Of a DNA stretch of 64,000 bases, positions 25,646 through 34,416 are shown one piece after another. Position numbers and translations under genes: made by a program. How positions within the stretch are numbered: the stretch's first letter is position 1; each line of letters begins with the position of its first letter. Source of the stretch: Streptomyces sp. NBC_01497. GTDB taxonomy: Bacteria > Actinomycetota > Actinomycetes > Streptomycetales > Streptomycetaceae. Location of the stretch: positions 7,440,001-7,504,000 of the forward strand of contig NZ_CP109427.1 in assembly GCF_036250695.1 (NCBI RefSeq). The letters run 5' to 3'. The notes under the pieces were generated by a model, which worked only from the letters and a program-made list of their open reading frames with translations, was not told where the DNA came from and made no database searches.

Positions 25646-27094
25646 GTGGTGGAGCGTCAGCCCGCGACGGACGGCACCGACGTGGACGCGCCAGACCCGC
25701 GCCGCTGGCGCGCTCTCGCCGTCTGCCTGGTCGCCGGATTCATGACCCTGCTCGACGTGTCGATCGTCAATGTGGCGCTGCCGTCGATCCGTTCCGGACT
25801 GCACACGCCCGAGTCCGACCTGCAGTGGGTGCTGTCCGGGTACGCACTCGCCTTCGGCCTCTTCCTGATCCCGGCGGGCCGTCTCGGCGACGCGCGCGGA
25901 CGGCGCGCGGTGTTCATCACCGGCCTCTCCCTGTTCACCCTCGCCTCCGCGGCCTGCGGTCTCGCCCAGACCAGCCTCTGGCTGGTGATCGCGCGGCTCG
26001 TGCAGGGCGTCTCCGGCGGCATGGTCTCGCCGCAGATCTCCGCGCTCATCCAGCAGATGTTCAAGGGCCGCGAACGCGGCAAGGCATTCGGCGCGTTCGG
26101 CACGGTCGTCGGCATCTCCACCGCCGTGGGCCCGCTCCTCGGCGGCCTGCTGATCCAGGCCGCGGGCCCCACCGAAGGCTGGCGCTGGGTGTTCTACGTC
26201 AACCTGCCCATCGGTGTGGTCTGCGTCCTGCTCGCCCGGATACTGCTCCCTGACACCCCCTCGGCGTCGCGGGTGCGGATGCGGGAACTCGACCCGCTCG
26301 GCGTGCTGCTGCTCGGGGCCGGCGTCTTCTGCCTGCTGCTGCCGTTCGTCGAGGCCCAGCAGTGGAAGGGCGGCGGGAAGTACCTGCTGGTGCTCGTCTC
26401 GGTGGTGATCCTCGCGCTGTTCGTGGCCTGGGAGGCCCGTTGCACCTCGCGCGGCACCCACCCCGTCGTCGAGCTCGCGCTCTTTCGTATCCGCTCGTTC
26501 TGGATGGGCAGTTCGCTCATCCTTCTCTACTTCGCGGGCTTCACCTCGATCTTCTTCATCAGCACGCTGTACCTCCAGAGCGGTCTGCACTACTCGGCGC
26601 TGCTCGCGGGTGTCGCCATCACGCCGTTCGCCCTGGGGTCGGGCTTCTCGGCGGGGATCGGCGGCCGGCTGGTCGGCCGGTTCGGCCGGCCGCTGGTCGC
26701 CATCGGGCTGGCCATGGTGGTCGTCGGGCTCGGCTTCACGGCGCTCGCCGTGCACCAGGTGAGCGGGCGGGGGGTCGGCTGGGCGATGGCGGCGCCGCTG
26801 CTGTTCGCCGGCCTCGGCAGCGGGCTCGTCATCGCACCCAACCAGACCCTGACCCTCTCGGAGGTGCCTGTCAGGACGGCCGGCAGTGCGGGCGGCACGC
26901 TCCAGACCGGCCAGCGGGTCGGTTCGGCGATCGGGATCGCGGCGGTCGGGTCCGTGTTCTTCGCACAGGTCGCGAGCGACGGCTGGCGCCAGGCGTACGA
27001 CCACGGGCTGATCGTCTCCGTCGCCTTCGTGCTGGCCGGGCTGATCGTCGCCCTGATCGACGTGTTCACGGGGCACAGCTCGCGTACGAGCTGA
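25646..27094 (+). CDS. MFS drug exporter, DHA2 (EmrB/QacA) family
   Basis: About 482 residues with roughly 14 membrane segments. The start is GTG 25646 (or 25649) after GAGGAGAGG. Motif A (GRLGDARGRRAV), motif C-like GPLLGGLL and the family motif D segment LDVSIVNVALPSIRSGL identify a proton-driven multidrug exporter. GTVVGISTAVGPLLGG is the antiporter signature. Neighbours are a quinone oxidoreductase and a GST-like enzyme, so export of redox-active or electrophilic compounds is plausible. Confidence 0.93.
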   Translation: MVERQPATDGTDVDAPDPRRWRALAVCLVAGFMTLLDVSIVNVALPSIRSGLHTPESDLQWVLSGYALAFGLFLIPAGRLGDARGRRAVFITGLSLFTLASAACGLAQTSLWLVIARLVQGVSGGMVSPQISALIQQMFKGRERGKAFGAFGTVVGISTAVGPLLGGLLIQAAGPTEGWRWVFYVNLPIGVVCVLLARILLPDTPSASRVRMRELDPLGVLLLGAGVFCLLLPFVEAQQWKGGGKYLLVLVSVVILALFVAWEARCTSRGTHPVVELALFRIRSFWMGSSLILLYFAGFTSIFFISTLYLQSGLHYSALLAGVAITPFALGSGFSAGIGGRLVGRFGRPLVAIGLAMVVVGLGFTALAVHQVSGRGVGWAMAAPLLFAGLGSGLVIAPNQTLTLSEVPVRTAGSAGGTLQTGQRVGSAIGIAAVGSVFFAQVASDGWRQAYDHGLIVSVAFVLAGLIVALIDVFTGHSSRTS

Positions 27095-27216
27095 CGCCGG
27101 CCCCGCCCCGCCCGCCCCCGCCCGGTGCCGGGCTCCGGCGATCCCTTCGGCAGGGCTGCGTACCCCGGCCCGTGGTGGAAAGGTGGAGGGGGAGCACCGT
27201 CGGAGGGATGACTACC

Positions 27217-28281
27217 ATGGCGACGCGCCCCACCACCACGACAGACACCGGCACTGACGGCGACGGCGGTACGCGCCCGGGCAACGCGGAGTACGGTCGC
27301 CGGCCCTTCAAGCGCTCGCGCAGCCACTTCGTCGACCGCGTCACGGCGGACGGCCGGGACGGCTGGCCCGTCGAGGCGGGCCGCTACCGCCTCGTCGTGA
27401 GCCGCGCCTGCCCCTGGGCGAGCCGCGCGCTGATCTCGCGGCGGGTGCTCGGCCTGGAGAGCGCGATCTCCCTCGCGGTCACCGACCCGATCCAGGACGA
27501 CCGCAGCTGGCGCTTCACCCTCGACGCGGGCGGCCGTGACCCGGTACTCGGCATCCGCTACCTCGCCGAGGCGTACGACGCGCGCGAAAAGGACCATCCC
27601 GGCGGGGTGAGCGTGCCCGCGATCGTGGACGTACCCACGGGCAAGCTGGTGACCAACGACTTCAAGCAGATCACCCTGGACTTCGCCACCGAGTGGCGCG
27701 CCCTGCACAGGGAAGGCGCACCCGACCTCTACCCCGAGGCGCTGCGCGAGGAGATGGACGAGGTGATGGACGGCATCCACCGGGACGTCAACAGTGGCGT
27801 CTACCGGGCGGGTTTCGCCATCACGCAGGACGAATACGAGGACGCCTACCGCGCGGTCTTCGCCCGGCTGGCCACCGTCTCCCGGCGGCTGGCCGACCGC
27901 CGCTACCTGATGGGCGACACCCTCACCGAGGCCGACATCCGGCTGTTCACCACGCTGGTCCGCTTCGATGCGGTCTACCACGGCCACTTCAAGTGCAACC
28001 AGTACAAGATCGCCGAGGATCCGGTACTCCGGGGTTACGTGCGCGACCTCTACCAGACGCCCGGTTTCGGCGACACCGTCGACTTCGACCACATCAAACG
28101 GCACTACTACCTGGTGCACACCGGGGTGAACCCGAACGGCATCCTGCCGCTCGGGCCCGACCTCGCGGGCTGGCTCGCGCCGCACCACCGCGAGGAGCTG
28201 GGCGGCCGGCCGTTCGGCGACGGCACCCCGCCCGGTCCGGTACCGGCGGCCGAGGAGGTCCCGGCGGCGGGGCGCCCGTAG
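27217..28281 (+). CDS. Xi-class GST-like protein (glutathionyl-hydroquinone reductase family)
   Basis: A 354-residue cytoplasmic protein. The active-site CPWA motif lies in RLVVSRACPWASRALISRRVLGLE, characteristic of the ECM4/YqjG family that reductively removes thiols from conjugated hydroquinones. Other conserved pieces are VPAIVDVPTGKLVTNDFKQITLDFATEW, LYPEALREEMDEV and the C-terminal helical domain with LTEADIRLFTTLVRFDAVYHGHFKCN. Streptomyces use mycothiol rather than glutathione, so the thiol partner is probably mycothiol. ATG 27217 has CGGAGGG 9 bases upstream; ATG 27208 is possible but too close to it. It fits functionally with the preceding oxidoreductase and exporter. Confidence 0.88.
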   Translation: MATRPTTTTDTGTDGDGGTRPGNAEYGRRPFKRSRSHFVDRVTADGRDGWPVEAGRYRLVVSRACPWASRALISRRVLGLESAISLAVTDPIQDDRSWRFTLDAGGRDPVLGIRYLAEAYDAREKDHPGGVSVPAIVDVPTGKLVTNDFKQITLDFATEWRALHREGAPDLYPEALREEMDEVMDGIHRDVNSGVYRAGFAITQDEYEDAYRAVFARLATVSRRLADRRYLMGDTLTEADIRLFTTLVRFDAVYHGHFKCNQYKIAEDPVLRGYVRDLYQTPGFGDTVDFDHIKRHYYLVHTGVNPNGILPLGPDLAGWLAPHHREELGGRPFGDGTPPGPVPAAEEVPAAGRP

Positions 28282-28283
28282 AG

Positions 28284-28300
28284 GGTCCGGCCCCCGGACC
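28284..28300. terminator. Small hairpin after the GST-like gene
   Basis: GGTCCGG-CCC-CCGGACC immediately after the stop codon, in the gap between two convergent genes. A second looser GC stem follows at about 28312-28348. Confidence 0.5.
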
Positions 28301-28347
28301 TGTCCGGCGGGGTCCCGCGGCGTGCCGCCGGGGCCGCGGCGGGACCG

Positions 28348-29538
28348 TCAGGCGGGCCGGGGCGGCCTGCGCAGGACGTACAGTCCCACGCACACGGCCA
28401 GCAGCATCACGCACGCGGAGAAGATGAGCCCCGCGTCCCGGAGCCCCGTCAGCAGGCTGATCGCGCCGACCCCCACCACCGGCAGCGAGATGCCCAGATA
28501 GGCGATCACGAAGAACGACGAGATCGTGGCCCCCCGATGCTCCGGCGGCGCCGCCGCGCTGAGGGCACCGATCGCCGCTCGGAACGAGAGCCCCTGGCCG
28601 AGGCCGCCGCACAGCGCGCCCGCCACCAGCAGCGGCAGCGACTCCCAGTAGAGCGCGCCCGCCACCAGCAGCAGGCCGGCCACCAGGACGAAGCTGCCGC
28701 CGGGCAGCGTGCGCCGGGCACCGATACGGTCCGTCAGCGACTGCCCGACGACGGACGCGAGGAACACCGAGAACACCACGGCGCCGGCCACCGCGAGGTC
28801 CCGCTCCTTCAGCGTCTGCGCGAGGAAGCTCGGCGCGACGGCCGTGAAGAGACCGAGCAGCGCGAACCCCGCGAACCCGGCGACCGCGGCGGGCGCGAAC
28901 ACGCCCCGCACCTCCGGCGGCACCCGCAGACCCTGGGGCCTGAGCCGGGGCCTGCGCCGCTGCGCCACCGTCTCGGGAAGGCCCCACAGCAGCAGGCACG
29001 CCACCACGATCAGGGCCAGGTCCACCAGGAACGGCAGACTCAGGGGTGAGGGCTCGAACTGCGCGAGCAGCCCCGCGATCAGCGGCCCGCAGCCGAGGCC
29101 GCCCATGTTCGCGGCGGTCGCGGCGAATCCGGCCCGCCGGGCCTTGTCCGGGGGAGCGACCTCCATGACGGTGACCGTGGCGGCGCCGCTGAACAGGCCC
29201 GCGGAGAAACCGGAGAGCAGGCGGCCCACCAGCAGCACCGCGAGTCCGCCCTCGAACAGGAAGCACAGGGCGCTCGCCGCCGACAGGGCGAGCGCACACA
29301 GCAGCACAGGCCTGCGGCCGGCCTCGTCGGAGAAGTTGCCCGCGAGCAGCAGCACCGCGATCACGCCCACCGCGTACACGGCGAAGACGATCGTCACCAC
29401 GAACTCCGAGAAACCGAGTTCCTCGCGGTACAGCCCGTACAGGGGGGTGGGGAGTGTCGTACCCAGCATGCCGATGGCGAACACGAGGGCCGCCGCGGGA
29501 TAGCCGAGCCGGGGACGCGTACGGGATGGATCACTCAT
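28348..29538 (-). CDS. MFS transporter (12-segment, drug or sugar efflux type)
   Basis: A 396-residue major-facilitator protein with 12 predicted membrane segments. Motif A (GNFSDEAGRRPVLL) lies between segments 2 and 3, and TTLPTPLYGLYREELG in the first loop is typical of a Streptomyces MFS group. The substrate is unknown. On the minus strand TACTGT stands 6 bases before ATG 29538, so the transcript is probably leaderless. Confidence 0.9.
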   Translation of the reverse strand: MSDPSRTRPRLGYPAAALVFAIGMLGTTLPTPLYGLYREELGFSEFVVTIVFAVYAVGVIAVLLLAGNFSDEAGRRPVLLCALALSAASALCFLFEGGLAVLLVGRLLSGFSAGLFSGAATVTVMEVAPPDKARRAGFAATAANMGGLGCGPLIAGLLAQFEPSPLSLPFLVDLALIVVACLLLWGLPETVAQRRRPRLRPQGLRVPPEVRGVFAPAAVAGFAGFALLGLFTAVAPSFLAQTLKERDLAVAGAVVFSVFLASVVGQSLTDRIGARRTLPGGSFVLVAGLLLVAGALYWESLPLLVAGALCGGLGQGLSFRAAIGALSAAAPPEHRGATISSFFVIAYLGISLPVVGVGAISLLTGLRDAGLIFSACVMLLAVCVGLYVLRRPPRPA

Positions 29539-29957
29539 CCCGCCACAGTACGAGGGGGCGCCGCCGCTGCCGCGGACCGGGCCCCGGGCTCACGGCCGCG
29601 TCATCGGCTGCTGCCTGACGCCCGCCCGGCGGACCGTCCGCCCCGGCGCCGTCCCGCGCGCCTGACGCGGTGCTGCCCGGCGGCCCGTCCGCCCTGTCGC
29701 CGCGCGTGGCGTGCCACGCGCGGGGGCGTCCCGGTCATCTCGGGCTGGTCGAGGTTGAGTTGCTCCGTCGCGGCCGGTGCCGGCTCCCGGCGCGCGTCCG
29801 GTCGGCCCGAACTCCACCGGCCGCCCGTGAACGTCCGACGAGGCCCGTACCGCCCCCTGGTCCCCTCGTCGTTGCGGCCGCCGCGGGGACACCTCCCCGG
29901 GCCTTTCGCTCCCGCACGCGCGGTCCGTACCCGAACGGATGGATGCCGTCTGCACTC
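29539..29957. other. Gap without recognisable gene
   Basis: About 420 bases upstream of the chitinase promoter. The open frames on both strands are Arg/Pro/Gly-rich and show no family resemblance. Confidence 0.45.
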
Positions 29958-29995
29958 TTGACGAGGACACGTCGGTGGGTATGGTCTAGTCCAAA
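29958..29995 (+). promoter_or_regulatory. Chitinase promoter overlapped by a DasR-type dre box
   Basis: -35 TTGACG (29958-29963), 16 bases, -10 TATGGT (29980-29985). TGGTCTAGTCCA (29982-29993) differs at one base from the core DasR element TGGTCTAGACCA and overlaps the -10, so DasR would repress until glucosamine-6-phosphate releases it. About 170 bases of leader RNA precede the chitinase start. Confidence 0.78.
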
Positions 29996-30166
29996 GCCGG
30001 GGTCTTTGCGAACGCATCGAATCCACACCCCTCGCGCCCCCACCTGCGCGGGAGGTGTGACCCCGTTGTGCCCGGGGTCCCTCGCGGCTCCCACCCGCGT
30101 CTCCGGGCTCCCCCCACAGGATCCGGGCCGTCGTGGGGACGGTGGCCCGGGGAGGAGTGAACTCCC

Positions 30167-30913
30167 TTGCGTCGAAGCCTCATCGCCCTGTTCGCAGCCG
30201 CCGCATCCACGGCCGCGCTCTCCGCCCTCACCCTCGCCCCCGCACAGGCCGCCGCCCCGGGTACCTCCCCGGCCGCCGGCGCGCGGGCCGCCGCCTCCTT
30301 CGTGGTCAGCGAGTCCCAGTTCGACCAGATGTTCCCGAACAGGAACTCCTTCTACACGTACGGCGGACTGACCGACGCTCTCGCCGCGTACCCGGGCTTC
30401 GCCAACACCGGCACTGACACCGTCAAGAGGCAGGAGGCCGCGGCCTTCCTCGCGAACGTCGGCCACGAGACCGGCGGGCTGCAGTACGTCGTCGAGCAGA
30501 ACACCGCCAACTACCCGCACTACTGCGACACCAGCCAGCCCTACGGCTGCCCCGCGGGCACGGACAAGTACTACGGGCGCGGCCCGCTGCAGCTGAGCTG
30601 GAACTTCAACTACAAGGCGGCGGGCGACGCGCTCGGCATCGACCTGCTCGACAACCCCGACCTGGTCCAGAACGACGCGTCCGTCTCCTGGAAGACGGGC
30701 CTGTGGTACTGGGACACCCAGAGCGGCCCCGGCACCATGACCCCGCACGACGCCATCGTCAACGGCAGCGGGTTCGGCGAGACCATCCGCTCCATCAACG
30801 GGTCCATCGAATGCAACGGAGGCAACCCCGCCGAGGTGCAGGACCGCGTCAACAACTACACGGACTTCGCCCAGATACTCGGCGTCGACCCGGGCGGCAA
30901 CCTCAGCTGCTGA
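30167..30913 (+). CDS. Secreted chitinase, GH19
   Basis: A 248-residue precursor with a TTG start at 30167 (GGAGGAG upstream at 30151-30157). The signal peptide covers about residues 1-29 (RRSLIALFAAAASTAALSAL, cleavage after AQA). The GH19 catalytic domain begins FVVSESQFDQMFPNRNSFYTY. The acid Glu is E101 in NVGHETGG and the second Glu is E110 in YVVEQN. Further landmarks are YYGRGPLQLSWNFNYKAAGDALG and the C-terminal NGGNPAEVQDRVNNY. There is no chitin-binding module, so it is a catalytic-only form like ChiG-type enzymes. It hydrolyses chitin outside the cell with inversion. A dre-like box lies in its promoter. Confidence 0.95.
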   Translation: MRRSLIALFAAAASTAALSALTLAPAQAAAPGTSPAAGARAAASFVVSESQFDQMFPNRNSFYTYGGLTDALAAYPGFANTGTDTVKRQEAAAFLANVGHETGGLQYVVEQNTANYPHYCDTSQPYGCPAGTDKYYGRGPLQLSWNFNYKAAGDALGIDLLDNPDLVQNDASVSWKTGLWYWDTQSGPGTMTPHDAIVNGSGFGETIRSINGSIECNGGNPAEVQDRVNNYTDFAQILGVDPGGNLSC

Positions 30914-30917
30914 CCGG

Positions 30918-30973
30918 CGAACGGCGAACGGCGAACGGCGAACGGCGTACGGCGACCGGCGTACGGCGTGCGG
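30918..30973. repeat. 7-bp tandem repeat after the chitinase gene
   Basis: Eight consecutive units: CGAACGG four times, then CGTACGG, CGACCGG, CGTACGG and CGTGCGG. It begins 5 bases after the stop codon, so it lies in the 3' untranslated region. Confidence 0.9.
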
Positions 30974-31140
30974 CGTCGCGGTGACTCACGGTGTCGCGGT
31001 GACCGGTCCTGCCGCGGGCCGGCGCGCCGGGCGCTCCGGTGCCCGGTGACGCACCTCGCCTGGCGGGCGCCACCGCCGCGCGGGTGCCGGCGGGCGCCAC
31101 ATCGGCACCGCGTCGGCACGTGCGGGCGGCCCGGGGCTCC

Positions 31141-32010
31141 TCAGCCTCCGGGCCGCCCGGGCCGTGTCGCGCCGCCGGGCTCCCGCAGCCGCTTCTGTGT
31201 CCGGTTCTCGTGGTAGAGCCGTCCCACCAGCGCTCCGCCGTAGACGACGAACCCCACGCCGACCAGCCAGGACTGGATCACCAGGACCGTGCCGAACGGG
31301 CCGTAGGTCACCGCGCTCGACGCGATCAGCGGCGAGAACACCAGCTGGGAGAAGATCCGCAGGCCCAGCATGCCGAGCGCCGTCGCGATGGCGCCGGGCA
31401 GCAGCGCGCCCCACCGCACCCGGCCCGCGAGCAGCACGCGCTGCGACCACCAGAGGAACAGGAACGCGGCGACCACGTCACCGATCGTGCCGAAGAGCTT
31501 CCAGGCCACCGAGTCCGATGTCACCGGTGTGTTGACGAAGATGATCAGGTAGACGACCAGGGCCGCCAGCCACACCACATGGCGCCACGCCGTGTGCCAG
31601 CGGGCCGTCGACAGGTCCCAGACCCGCTCGTACCCGGTCTGCACCGCGCCCCCGAAGCTCAGACCGAACACGGCGAGCGCCGCGAGGCCGAGGGCCGTGG
31701 TTCCCTGGAGCGCCTGCCTGGGCCGGCCGAACAGCTGCTGGATCTCCCGCTGCGGCCCCGCGGAGACGCCGATGCCCTGCCCCAGCCAGCGGGCGAAGCC
31801 GTGGCCGCTCGCCGGGTCGGCGGCCGCGACCAGGATCAGCAGGGGAACGAGGGTGAGGAAGCCGAGCGCCGCGAACCCCATGGCCCGGTGCATCAGTTCC
31901 ATCTCGCGGCCCCGGATCCAGGCCAGCTCGACCGCGGAGCCCGCGATCCTGCGTCTGATGCGCAGGACCCGGCCCGGCCGGTCGGTCTCGCTGACATGCT
32001 TCCGGGTCAT
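31141..32010 (-). CDS. YihY/BrkB-family inner-membrane protein
   Basis: A 289-residue membrane protein with about six hydrophobic segments. Family landmarks are GFAALGFLTLVPLLILVAA, a central RWHTAWRHVVWLAALVVYL segment, the RVRWGALLPGAIATALGMLGLRIFSQLV block and YGPFGTVLVIQSWLVGVGFVVYGGALVG. Proteins of this family were once called ribonuclease BN, which is wrong; their real role is unknown. TAACGA lies 6 bases before ATG 32010, suggesting a leaderless mRNA. Confidence 0.88.
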   Translation of the reverse strand: MTRKHVSETDRPGRVLRIRRRIAGSAVELAWIRGREMELMHRAMGFAALGFLTLVPLLILVAAADPASGHGFARWLGQGIGVSAGPQREIQQLFGRPRQALQGTTALGLAALAVFGLSFGGAVQTGYERVWDLSTARWHTAWRHVVWLAALVVYLIIFVNTPVTSDSVAWKLFGTIGDVVAAFLFLWWSQRVLLAGRVRWGALLPGAIATALGMLGLRIFSQLVFSPLIASSAVTYGPFGTVLVIQSWLVGVGFVVYGGALVGRLYHENRTQKRLREPGGATRPGRPGG

Positions 32011-32552
32011 ATCGCGTCGTTACCCCTCAGCTCGCTGTGGCTCGGCGGGTGTTCCCGAACGGCTGCTCGGACACGCACACGGCGTGGACCGGATCATATA
32101 GGCGGTTCGCCCGTAAACGACCGTCATCCCGGGGGTCGCACGCAGTCCGTAACCCGTTCACAACAGCCCGACTACCGGCTCTTTCTCCTGGAGGACCAGT
32201 CCCGCAAGATCACCTGCACGCGTGTCACCGTATGAAGCGGCACGGATGCGGGGCGGCCGGGAGACGCCGGGCCCCTGGCGGCCTCGGGTACCGCGGCGCC
32301 AAGCGGGCGGGGTGTCCCTCGGTGGAGCGGAAACGGGCCGGGGCCGAGGCGAAGGCGGGTGCTCGCACTCCGGCGCCGCGTCGGCATGACCTCGCCACGC
32401 CGTTCGCCGGCCCGGTGCAGCAGCGGCGCCCCCGCGCGGCCCGGCCGCGCTCACGACGGACGCGCCGCGCCGCCGGGGAGGCCGGCCGGGGCCCCGGGCA
32501 GGGCCGCGCCGCCGGGCGCGGCCCTGTGCCGTCCGCGCACCCCGCCGGTCGG
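32011..32552. other. Gap with one coding-like fragment
   Basis: About 540 bases. Most of it shows no gene. At 32158-32235 (plus strand) a short stretch reads SQQPDYRLFLLEDQSRKITC then TRVTV-stop, with normal amino-acid composition and Streptomyces-like codons, but no in-frame start lies close upstream. It may be the tail of a lost gene. Confidence 0.35.
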
Positions 32553-34346
32553 CTACGCCTCGGCCGGGCCCGCGAGGTCCGCGAGTTCCTCGTCCAGCGC
32601 GCGCAGCGCCGTCGCCGAGACACCCGGCGTCGTCGCCGCCAGCTGGTACGGGGACCGGTCGGCGACACGCCGCGCGAACTCGGGGTTCGCCACGAGCGGC
32701 AGATGGCGCAGCACCGCCGCGCGCGCCCGCTCGTCCGTGAGCAGGTCGCCGAGCGGTGTCGTCACGTTGGGCGAGACGCGGGCGAACTCCTCGGCCGGGG
32801 GCATGGCCTGTGTCGACGCGAGCACCAGCGCGTACTGGCGGCGCGCCAGCAGATGCTCCTCGCACACCGGCCCCGTCACCGGCAGGCCGAGCCGCTCGAA
32901 CTGGCTCTCCGGGGCGTCGGAAGCCCGCATCCGCTCCGTGAGCAGGGTCGCCATCCGCAGCTCCAGCTCGTCCGAGAGCAACGGACGCCGCTGCTCCGGA
33001 TCGTTGTCCAGGTCGAACAGCAGCGTGCCGAACGCGTGCGGATTGCCCCAGGTGCTCCCCGGGATCCGCAGCACGGGCACGTTCTTGGTGAACGGCAGCG
33101 GCTTCACCAGCTCCGCGTCCCGGAGTTCCCCGGGCGCGAACCGGCTCGCCATGTGCGTCGGCATCAGTGTGTGCTCGTAGAGGGGGTCATTACTCTCCCG
33201 CAGCGGCGCCCGCATGTACACGTAGCGGCCGTCCGTCACGTTGACGTGGCTGCCGAACGCGCCGAACAGCCCCGCCTCCCGCACCGGCGCGTCCTCGGCG
33301 ACCGTGTCCCCGAGCGAGGCGCCCTGCATCAGGCCGGGCGTGGGGACGCCGAAGTAGTCCAGCAGCGTCGGACCGAAGTCGATGGTCTGCACGAGGCTCG
33401 CGCGCCGCTCGCCCCGCACCGCGCTGCGCGGGTCCCAGATGAACAGCGGTGTGTGGATGTTCTCGTCGTACCAGGGCTGCACGTTCTTGCCCCACCAGCC
33501 GTGCTCGCCGAGGAGCAGGCCGTGGTCGGTGCAGACGATCAGCATCGTGTCGTCCCACAGCGCGTGTTCGTCCATCGCGTCGAGCACCCGGCCGAGCGAC
33601 GCGTCGCACATCGTCAGCAGCGACGCGTACTCCGCGCGCATCCGGGCGACCTGCGGACCGCTCTCGGTGACCCGCCGGTAGGCGGGCCAGTCGGCCTGCA
33701 CGGTGTCGTCGTCGGTGAGGTCGTGCACATAGTGCGAGCGGTGCTCGTCGTAGGTGAAGAACGGCTCGTGCGGGTCGAAGCACTCGATCTGGAGGAACCA
33801 GCGGTCGGCGGCGGCGTTCGTGCCGATGAACTCCAGACCGGCGTCGACCGTCAGTGTCTGCGGGTGGAGGTCCTCCGTCGCCATGTACTGCCGGTTGATC
33901 CAGTCCTGGCGGCGCCCCGCGTCCGACCGTCCGCCAAGGGCCGGCGGCAGCACCGGGTCGGCCACCTGCCCCTTCCACTTGTCGCCCTCCTGGCCGCGGA
34001 AGAACTCGTAGGAGTCGTAGCGGTTGTGGTACGTCGCGCCGCCGTCCTCCCAGTAGTGCTGGTGGTCGGTCACCAGGTGCGTGTGGACACCGGCGTGGGA
34101 CAGGATCTCCGGCACCGAGTCGTCGTAGGGCTCCAGCGGGCCCCACGAGCGGTGCAGGAAGTTGTGCCTGCCGGTGTGGATCTCCCGCCGGGCCGGCATG
34201 CACGGCATGCTCCCCGCGTACGCGTTGTCGAACACGGCCGTGAGACGGCTCAGCCGCTCGAAGTGGGGCGCGTGTATGCCCTGGGCGCCGTAGGGCGGCA
34301 GGAAGCGCCGGTTGAGGGTGTCGAACATGACCATGATCGCGCGCAC
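32553..34346 (-). CDS. Type I sulfatase (formylglycine-dependent)
   Basis: A 597-residue sulfatase, start GTG 34346 with AAGGAG upstream. The sulfatase core is clear: the opening MVMFDTLNRRFLPPYG holds the metal Asp, then AGSMPCMPARREIHTGR. C49 is in the C-x-P-x-R motif and must be oxidised to formylglycine. Later come TDHQHYWEDGG, FDPHEPFF and CTDHGLLLGEHGWWGKN for metal and substrate binding. There is no signal peptide, so it acts in the cytoplasm. The PadR regulator gene lies just upstream on the same strand and the formylglycine-generating enzyme is divergent from that. Sulfate-ester hydrolysis is certain for the family; the substrate is unknown. Confidence 0.94.
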   Translation of the reverse strand: MRAIMVMFDTLNRRFLPPYGAQGIHAPHFERLSRLTAVFDNAYAGSMPCMPARREIHTGRHNFLHRSWGPLEPYDDSVPEILSHAGVHTHLVTDHQHYWEDGGATYHNRYDSYEFFRGQEGDKWKGQVADPVLPPALGGRSDAGRRQDWINRQYMATEDLHPQTLTVDAGLEFIGTNAAADRWFLQIECFDPHEPFFTYDEHRSHYVHDLTDDDTVQADWPAYRRVTESGPQVARMRAEYASLLTMCDASLGRVLDAMDEHALWDDTMLIVCTDHGLLLGEHGWWGKNVQPWYDENIHTPLFIWDPRSAVRGERRASLVQTIDFGPTLLDYFGVPTPGLMQGASLGDTVAEDAPVREAGLFGAFGSHVNVTDGRYVYMRAPLRESNDPLYEHTLMPTHMASRFAPGELRDAELVKPLPFTKNVPVLRIPGSTWGNPHAFGTLLFDLDNDPEQRRPLLSDELELRMATLLTERMRASDAPESQFERLGLPVTGPVCEEHLLARRQYALVLASTQAMPPAEEFARVSPNVTTPLGDLLTDERARAAVLRHLPLVANPEFARRVADRSPYQLAATTPGVSATALRALDEELADLAGPAEA

Positions 34347-34416
34347 GCGGGGGGCTCCTTCAGGGGTGGGACGGTCCTCGTGGGCAGGGCCGGGCCGGGC
34401 CGGGCGGTCGCAGCGG

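Noticed and set aside
25403..28188. Two long minus-strand frames opposite the DHA2 exporter and the GST-like gene
   Set aside because: They are antisense to genes with clear families; composition is His/Glu/Arg-rich and unlike any protein.
31141..32010. Ribonuclease BN
   Set aside because: The YihY family carried this name by mistake; the protein is a plain multi-pass membrane protein with no nuclease motif.
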